From Trujillonella endophytica (GTDB taxonomy: Bacteria; Actinomycetota; Actinomycetes; Mycobacteriales; Geodermatophilaceae), in assembly GCF_019799905.1 (NCBI RefSeq), contig NZ_JABGCI010000005.1, positions 186,001 to 250,000 of the forward strand: a stretch of 64,000 nt of DNA. Reading direction: 5' to 3'. Positions 59,196 to 64,000 of the stretch are shown here, piece by piece. Below the pieces are notes generated by a model that made no database searches, was not told where the DNA came from, and saw nothing but the letters and a program-made list of their open reading frames with translations. Position 1 is the stretch's first letter; every line of letters starts with the position of its first letter. The translations under genes and the position numbers were made by a program.

Positions 59196-60985
59196 CCCTG
59201 CGTACCCGGCTTGCGGTTGCCCAGACCCAGCCAGCGGCGGCGCAGCGCGTGCGCGGCCGCCTTGGGCCGACGGTCGCGGCTGAACACGCCCTTCTTGTTG
59301 CCGTCGACCCGGTGGATGGCCCGCGTGGTCTGGAAGTCGGCGAAGTTCCACACGTGCTCCCCGACGAAGGCCTCGACCCGGTCGAACACCCGGTGGTTCA
59401 TGTCGAGGTAGTCCTGCTGGTACTCCTCGGTCCACGGGATGTCCCACAGCGAGTGCAGCCCGGAGATGGTGTCCGCGCCGTACTCCCCCATGAAGATCGG
59501 CTTGTCGTACTTCGCGGCCCATCCCCGGAGATCCCGCTCCAGGTAGTCCTCGGCGGTCTCGAGGTCGCCGATCGCGATGTACCAGCCGTAGTACCGGTTG
59601 AGGGAGATGACGTCGAACAGGTCCGCGATCAGATCGGTCTCGGCGTTGGGGAGGAGCCACACGGTGGAGGTCAGCGGCCGGGTCGGGTCCAGCTCCCGGG
59701 TCAGCTCGACCAGCGGTTCGAAGTACTCGCGGGCGCCCTCCTCGCTGGAGGACGGCTCGTTGCTGATGCACCACATGACGACGCTCGGGTGGTTCTTGTC
59801 CCGCGCGATCAGCTCCCGGAGGTGCTGGGCGTGCGCGGCCTGCGTCTGGTCGTTGTACGTCTCCGGGGAGAACGTCGGCGACGCGCCCTTGCCGCTCAGC
59901 CCGCCCTGGACGGCGAGGTTCAGGCCGACGGCCGCCGTCTCGTCGATGACGACGACGCCGTGCCGGTCGGCGAACTCCAGCACCTCCTCGGCGTACGGGT
60001 AGTGCGACGTGCGGAAGGAGTTGGCGCCGATCCACTCCATCAGCTGGAAGTCGTGGACCAGGTAGGCGTCGTCGTGGCCCTTGCCGCGCACCGGGGTGTC
60101 CTCGTGCTTGCCGAAGCCGGTGAAGTAGAACGGCTCGCCGTTGATGAGGAACTGGGTTCCGCGCACCTCGACGGTGCGCACGCCGAAGGGCTCGGTGTAG
60201 CTGTCGAGCACCGTGTCGCCGTCGACCACCTCGACGACGAGGTCGTACAGGTAGGCCGCGCCGGGCTGCCACAGGTGGACCTCGTCGATCCGGAGCGTGC
60301 CCTCGGCGCCGGTCGCCGTCGCCACCTCGGCGCCCGTGGCGTCCAGCGCACGCACCCGCACGTCGGCCGGGGCGCTGGTGCGGACGGCGTAGTCGACCGT
60401 GCCGGCGGCACCGTCGACCCCGGTGACGACCGTGACGTCCTCGACGTGCGTGGCCGGACGGCTGTACAGCCACACCGAGCGGGCGAGACCGGCGTAGTTG
60501 TAGAAGTCGTGGTGGTAGGTCTGCTTGCGCGTCCCGTCCTGGGCGACCGTGATGGAGCCCGGAGGGATGGTGATGTTGGTCAGCTCGTTGTTCACGCCGA
60601 CGGTCAGCCGGAACTCCTCTCCGGCGCGGACGGCGTCGGTGATGTCGGCCTCGAACGGCGTGTAGCCGCCGACGTGCTCGGCCACCAGCCGGTCGTCGAC
60701 GTAGACGCGGCCCTCGTGGGTCGCCGCGTCGAACCGCAGCAGCACCCGCTCGCCGGTCCAGCCGCGCGGCACGCGGACCGTGCGCTGGTACCAGACCCAG
60801 CCCACGTGGTCGCGGATGGCCCGGTCGGTGAACAGGTCGTTGTAGCTCGCCGGGACGGCCGCCTCGAGCGGGGTGTCCAGGCGGCCGGTCCACGGCTCGT
60901 CCTGCACCCGGCCGGCGACGCCGAAGCGCCACAGGCCGTCCAGGTTGACCAGCTCGCGGGTGGGGGTGGGGCGGGGCTTGAGCAC
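59192..60985 (-). CDS. uidA: Beta-glucuronidase (GH2, UidA type)
   Basis: A 597-residue GH2 enzyme closely matching E. coli UidA (603) along its length. The acid/base Glu410 is in MWCISNEP and the nucleophile Glu501 in IFMGEYGADTISGLHSLWD. The glucuronate-carboxylate pair Asn563/Lys565 lies in GNKKGVFSRDRRPKAA, which distinguishes glucuronidases from galactosidases. NRYYGWY and VWNFADFQTT are also shared. The GTG at 60985 follows GAGGAGA and begins VLKPRPTPTRELVNLDGLWR, as in E. coli (MLRPVETPTRE). No signal peptide. It lies 17 bases after the GH2 gene upstream and overlaps the transporter. Confidence 0.95.
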   Translation of the reverse strand: MLKPRPTPTRELVNLDGLWRFGVAGRVQDEPWTGRLDTPLEAAVPASYNDLFTDRAIRDHVGWVWYQRTVRVPRGWTGERVLLRFDAATHEGRVYVDDRLVAEHVGGYTPFEADITDAVRAGEEFRLTVGVNNELTNITIPPGSITVAQDGTRKQTYHHDFYNYAGLARSVWLYSRPATHVEDVTVVTGVDGAAGTVDYAVRTSAPADVRVRALDATGAEVATATGAEGTLRIDEVHLWQPGAAYLYDLVVEVVDGDTVLDSYTEPFGVRTVEVRGTQFLINGEPFYFTGFGKHEDTPVRGKGHDDAYLVHDFQLMEWIGANSFRTSHYPYAEEVLEFADRHGVVVIDETAAVGLNLAVQGGLSGKGASPTFSPETYNDQTQAAHAQHLRELIARDKNHPSVVMWCISNEPSSSEEGAREYFEPLVELTRELDPTRPLTSTVWLLPNAETDLIADLFDVISLNRYYGWYIAIGDLETAEDYLERDLRGWAAKYDKPIFMGEYGADTISGLHSLWDIPWTEEYQQDYLDMNHRVFDRVEAFVGEHVWNFADFQTTRAIHRVDGNKKGVFSRDRRPKAAAHALRRRWLGLGNRKPGTQG

Positions 60986-61002
60986 GTCTCTCCTCGGGTG
61001 GG

Positions 61003-64000
61003 TCAGCGGGGGCCGGGAAGCGTGAGGCGCCATTCCCAGGCGTACTCACGGGTCGGGAGGCGGTACGGCCTGCGGGTGTCGGGGCCGAGCAGGGCGGTGC
61101 CGACGCCGCGGTGGGCGACGTCGAGGTGGACGATCGTGGTGCTGCTCTCCGGGAGCTCCCACCAGTGCGCGGCGTCCTCCAGCTGCTCGGTCGACCACCG
61201 GCTCACGTTCATGTGCAGCGGCGTCGGCGAGGTCGCCCGGACCGCTCCGGCCGGTCCGGTGAGCCGCAGCTCGGTGACCCCGCCGCGGGTGCCGTTCTCC
61301 TGCGGGAGGACGTAGGGGACGGCGAGATCGTCGATGGGGCTCGACCAGGCGCCGAGCAGCGCCGAGGCGCAGCGGTCGGGGTAGTTCTCCCACGGCCCGA
61401 GGCCGACCCATCCGGCCTGCTCGAAGCCGTCGGCGAGCTCGAACTCCATGCCCACCCGCAGCCCGTCCGTCGTTCCCTGGGGGAGGGTCACCTGCTCGGC
61501 GAGGACGACGTCGAGGTCACCGTCGCCGTCCTCGACACCGCGGACGGTGCGCCGGTGGAGGACCTCGTCCCCCCAGGCGGTGGCGTACCGGGTGACCACC
61601 ACCAGGCCGCCGGGCGTCTCCTCGGAGGTGACGTCCTCCGGGGTCAGCCGGAAGAAGCCGCTGCGGACGAAGCACTGGTCGAGCGAGAACGAGCCGTCGT
61701 TGTCGGTCAGCGCGCGCCACAGCGACAGCTGCGGCGCCCGGCGCAGCAGCGGGTGCTGCAGCGCTCCGGAGGCGTCGACCGGCGGCGCCGTCGTCGCTGC
61801 GGACGGCAGCGGCTCCGGTCGCGCCGGCAGGACCACCTGGTGCTCGGCCAGGACCGTCCCCGCCGGCGCCCACACCGCGTCCTCCCGCGTGCGGACGCTC
61901 AGCGTGAGGGCCAGGGGCGATCCGGAGGCCAGCAGGTCCCGGATCGACGCGGGGAGCTCGATCTCGGCCTCGCTCCCGGCGGCGACGTCCGGCGTGGGTA
62001 CGCCGGTCTCCCCGGCCGGTCCCGTCCGCGTCTCGACGCGCAGGGTCAGGTCGTGGGCGCCCAGGTCGGCGAAGGTCTGCCGGTTGCGCAGCCGGAGCCG
62101 GCCGGCCAGGGCCTCCTCGGCCCCGGAGACGATCCGGACGGGACTGAAGATCCCGCGCGCCTCGTACAGCGCCGGCTTCGGGGTCAGGTCGGCGAAGGCG
62201 ATGCCGTTGAGCAGCGTCGGCCCGTTGTGGGGCTCGTCGCCGAAGTCGCCGCCGTAGCGGTACCGGCCGTCACCGTCGGGATCGAGCGCGTGCTCGGTGA
62301 ACTCCCAGATGAAGCCGCCCTGGAGCCCGGGCATGGTCTCGAACAGCTCCCAGTACTCGGCCAGGCCGCCGGTGGAGTTGCCCTGCGAGTACGCGTACTC
62401 GCAGGTGATCAGCGGCCGGTCGGCGCGGGGGTCGGCCGAGTAGGCGGCCAGCGCCTCGAAGGAGGGGTACATCGGGGCGACGACGTCGGTGGCGGCATGC
62501 CCCCCGTACCAGTCGGTCGCCACGGCGGCCTCGTAGTGCACCGGCCTCGCCGGGTCCACGCGCCGGATCCACGCGGCGGCCGCGTCGTGGGCCGCCCCGT
62601 GGCCGGTCTCGTTGCCCAGCGACCAGGCGATCACACAGGCGTGGTTGCGGTCGCGCAGCACCATCCGCGCGATCCGCTCGACGATCGGCGTCAGGTACCG
62701 GGGGTCGTCGGCGATCGTCGAGGCGAAGGCGTGCCCCTCGACGTCGGCCTCGTCGACGACGTAGAAGCCGATCTCGTCGCACAGGTCGAGGAACGCCGGG
62801 TCGTTCGGGTAGTGGGCGGTCCGGATCGCGTTGACGTTGCACCGCTTGAGCAACGACAGCTCCGCGAGCAGCCGCTCGCGGCTGATGACCCGCCCGGTGC
62901 GCGGGTCGACGTCGTGCCGGTTGACGCCCTGGACGAGCACGCGTCGGCCGTTGACCAGCAGGTCCCGGCCGACGATCTCCACCCGCCGGAAGCCGACCCG
63001 CAGCCGGGTCTCGTCCACGGTCGCGCCCTCGGCGGACACCAGCCGGACGGCGACGTCGGTCAGCCGCGGCCGCTCGGCCGACCAGGGCACGACATCGAGG
63101 TCCTCGAACGCGAACGACGCCCGGCCCGCCGGGTCCGCATGCAACTTCATCCCGCGCCCGAGCATCCCGGGGATGGCGCGCAGCTCCGGCGGGATCGGCG
63201 CCTGCGCCGCGTTCAGGCTGAGCAGGTCCATGAAGTCCGGCGGCAGCATCGGCTCGGGGCGGGCGGCCCGCGCCCGCGTCGGCCTGGGCAGGGTCGGCGC
63301 GGCCATCCGCGGCGACACCGGCAGCGTCTCGGTCCGCCCGAGGAACTCCACCTCCACCGAGAGGTCGTTCTCGGTCCGGTGGGCCAGCCCCTCGGTCTCG
63401 ACGGTCAGCCGCAGGGAGCCCCGGCCCGCATCGGCGTCGTAGTCCGCGACGGCGACGACGTCGGCCAGCCGGACCTCCGGCACGGTGTACAGGAACACCG
63501 AGCGGGCCAGCCCCCCGTGCCACCAGTGGTCCTGGTCCTCCAGGTAGCTGACGGCCGACCACTTGGCGACGACGAGCACGATCGTGTTGGCCCCCGGCAC
63601 CACGGCGTCGGTGACGTCGAACTCGGCCGCCAGGTGGGAGTCGGTGCTGACCCCGACCGGACGGCCGTTGACGAACACCCGCAGCAGGCCCTCCGCGGCG
63701 CCGACGTGCAGCACGGTTCGACGGCCCGCCACCGGGGCCAGCTCGACCGTCCGCCGGTACACGCCGGTGGGGTTGTCGGCCGGGACCTGCGGCGGCACCT
63801 CGTCGAACGGCATCGGCACGTTCGTGTAGTGCGGCCGGTCGGCGTCCTCGGTCATCGTCCAGAGGCTCGGCACGAGGACGGTCCTCCAGACGTCCCCGAG
63901 CGGGGCCGCCGGCGCGGGCAGCAGCTGGAACTCCCACGCGCCGTCCAGCGGGGTCTCCGGCTCGCGCCGGAGCGCCCGCATGGGCAACCGGCCCGGGGCG
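61003..64000 (-). CDS. GH2 beta-galactosidase (LacZ-like), 5' end outside window
   Basis: About 995 residues in the window, near LacZ size (1023). The jelly-roll N-terminal domain has WTMTEDADRPHYTNVPMPFD and NPTGVYRRTVEL. The barrel has AIRTAHYPNDPAFLDLCDE, YVVDEADVEGHAF, acid/base Glu in WSLGNETGHGAAHD, and the nucleophile in ITCEYAYSQGNSTGGLAEYW. GGFIWEFTEHALD and the C-terminal GNGMGL-like domain (SFSLDQCFVRSG) follow. The frame runs to the window edge with RLPM just before the TTG at 63987, a conserved beginning in relatives, so the true start lies outside. It is first in the operon with uidA and the MFS permease. Confidence 0.92.
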   Translation of the reverse strand, partial: APGRLPMRALRREPETPLDGAWEFQLLPAPAAPLGDVWRTVLVPSLWTMTEDADRPHYTNVPMPFDEVPPQVPADNPTGVYRRTVELAPVAGRRTVLHVGAAEGLLRVFVNGRPVGVSTDSHLAAEFDVTDAVVPGANTIVLVVAKWSAVSYLEDQDHWWHGGLARSVFLYTVPEVRLADVVAVADYDADAGRGSLRLTVETEGLAHRTENDLSVEVEFLGRTETLPVSPRMAAPTLPRPTRARAARPEPMLPPDFMDLLSLNAAQAPIPPELRAIPGMLGRGMKLHADPAGRASFAFEDLDVVPWSAERPRLTDVAVRLVSAEGATVDETRLRVGFRRVEIVGRDLLVNGRRVLVQGVNRHDVDPRTGRVISRERLLAELSLLKRCNVNAIRTAHYPNDPAFLDLCDEIGFYVVDEADVEGHAFASTIADDPRYLTPIVERIARMVLRDRNHACVIAWSLGNETGHGAAHDAAAAWIRRVDPARPVHYEAAVATDWYGGHAATDVVAPMYPSFEALAAYSADPRADRPLITCEYAYSQGNSTGGLAEYWELFETMPGLQGGFIWEFTEHALDPDGDGRYRYGGDFGDEPHNGPTLLNGIAFADLTPKPALYEARGIFSPVRIVSGAEEALAGRLRLRNRQTFADLGAHDLTLRVETRTGPAGETGVPTPDVAAGSEAEIELPASIRDLLASGSPLALTLSVRTREDAVWAPAGTVLAEHQVVLPARPEPLPSAATTAPPVDASGALQHPLLRRAPQLSLWRALTDNDGSFSLDQCFVRSGFFRLTPEDVTSEETPGGLVVVTRYATAWGDEVLHRRTVRGVEDGDGDLDVVLAEQVTLPQGTTDGLRVGMEFELADGFEQAGWVGLGPWENYPDRCASALLGAWSSPIDDLAVPYVLPQENGTRGGVTELRLTGPAGAVRATSPTPLHMNVSRWSTEQLEDAAHWWELPESSTTIVHLDVAHRGVGTALLGPDTRRPYRLPTREYAWEWRLTLPGPR

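Noticed and set aside
61003..64000. Start of the LacZ-like gene at TTG 63987
   Set aside because: Coding sequence continues to the edge with a conserved-looking RLPM; the gene is treated as cut by the window.

Overview
The window is very GC-rich DNA with strongly biased third codon positions, frequent GTG starts and 4-base GTGA/ATGA gene overlaps. The gene content points to a high-GC actinobacterium: a mycothiol-dependent isomerase-type protein, a mycofactocin-coupled dehydrogenase, DUF5313 and DUF6221 proteins, a PASTA Ser/Thr kinase, a 13E12-type HNH gene and a CtpI-like P-type ATPase. Geodermatophilaceae (Blastococcus/Geodermatophilus/Modestobacter type) is a plausible family, but this is inferred from gene content only. 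No rRNA, tRNA or CRISPR array was seen.

Layout. 1-4 kb: an MFS transporter behind a 15-bp minisatellite, a thioesterase-like gene, and a broken 13E12 HNH element bounded by a 41-bp direct repeat. 4-8.2 kb: DUF6221, a PASTA-type kinase, and a two-RCK potassium channel with a small membrane partner. 8.3-24.8 kb: a mixed housekeeping and accessory stretch (methyltransferase, mycothiol-dependent protein, GlxA/AraC, LysR, ArsR and AraC regulators, CoA transferase, SDR, hydrolase, SRPBCC proteins, EamA exporter, aminotransferase, NlpC/P60 hydrolase, mug, MaoC). It includes a degenerate glycerate kinase and an epimerase with one broken frame. 24.9-30.5 kb: a four-domain cold-shock protein converging on a 1495-residue P-type ATPase that carries a degenerate second ATPase copy. 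30.8-42.6 kb: oxidoreductases, an RsbA-type regulator, a DUF202 pair, an esterase, a flavoprotein monooxygenase, MarR-DUF5313, a mycofactocin-coupled SDR and an orphan solute-binding lipoprotein.

42.8-64 kb is a carbohydrate locus and the most interesting part. LacI regulator and GH3 glycosidase genes sit beside larC-larB-larE-larA (nickel-pincer cofactor synthesis plus its racemase/epimerase). This unit diverges from uxaC (glucuronate isomerase), a mannitol-dehydrogenase-family uronate reductase and an FGGY gluconokinase. Further on, behind a separate regulator/B3-B4/EamA/MOSC group, is an operon of a LacZ-like GH2 enzyme, a true UidA-type beta-glucuronidase and an MFS sugar transporter. Read together, the genes suggest beta-glucuronide -> D-glucuronate -> D-fructuronate -> D-mannonate -> D-gluconate -> 6-phosphogluconate. 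In that scheme the Ni-pincer LarA homologue performs the C2 epimerisation of mannonate to gluconate and replaces the usual UxuA/KdgK/Eda branch. The individual families are well supported; the assembled pathway is inference.

Five genes have broken frames. Two of them (epimerase, luciferase-like oxidoreductase) are each exactly one base short of an intact gene, so either recent decay or base-level assembly errors must be considered.
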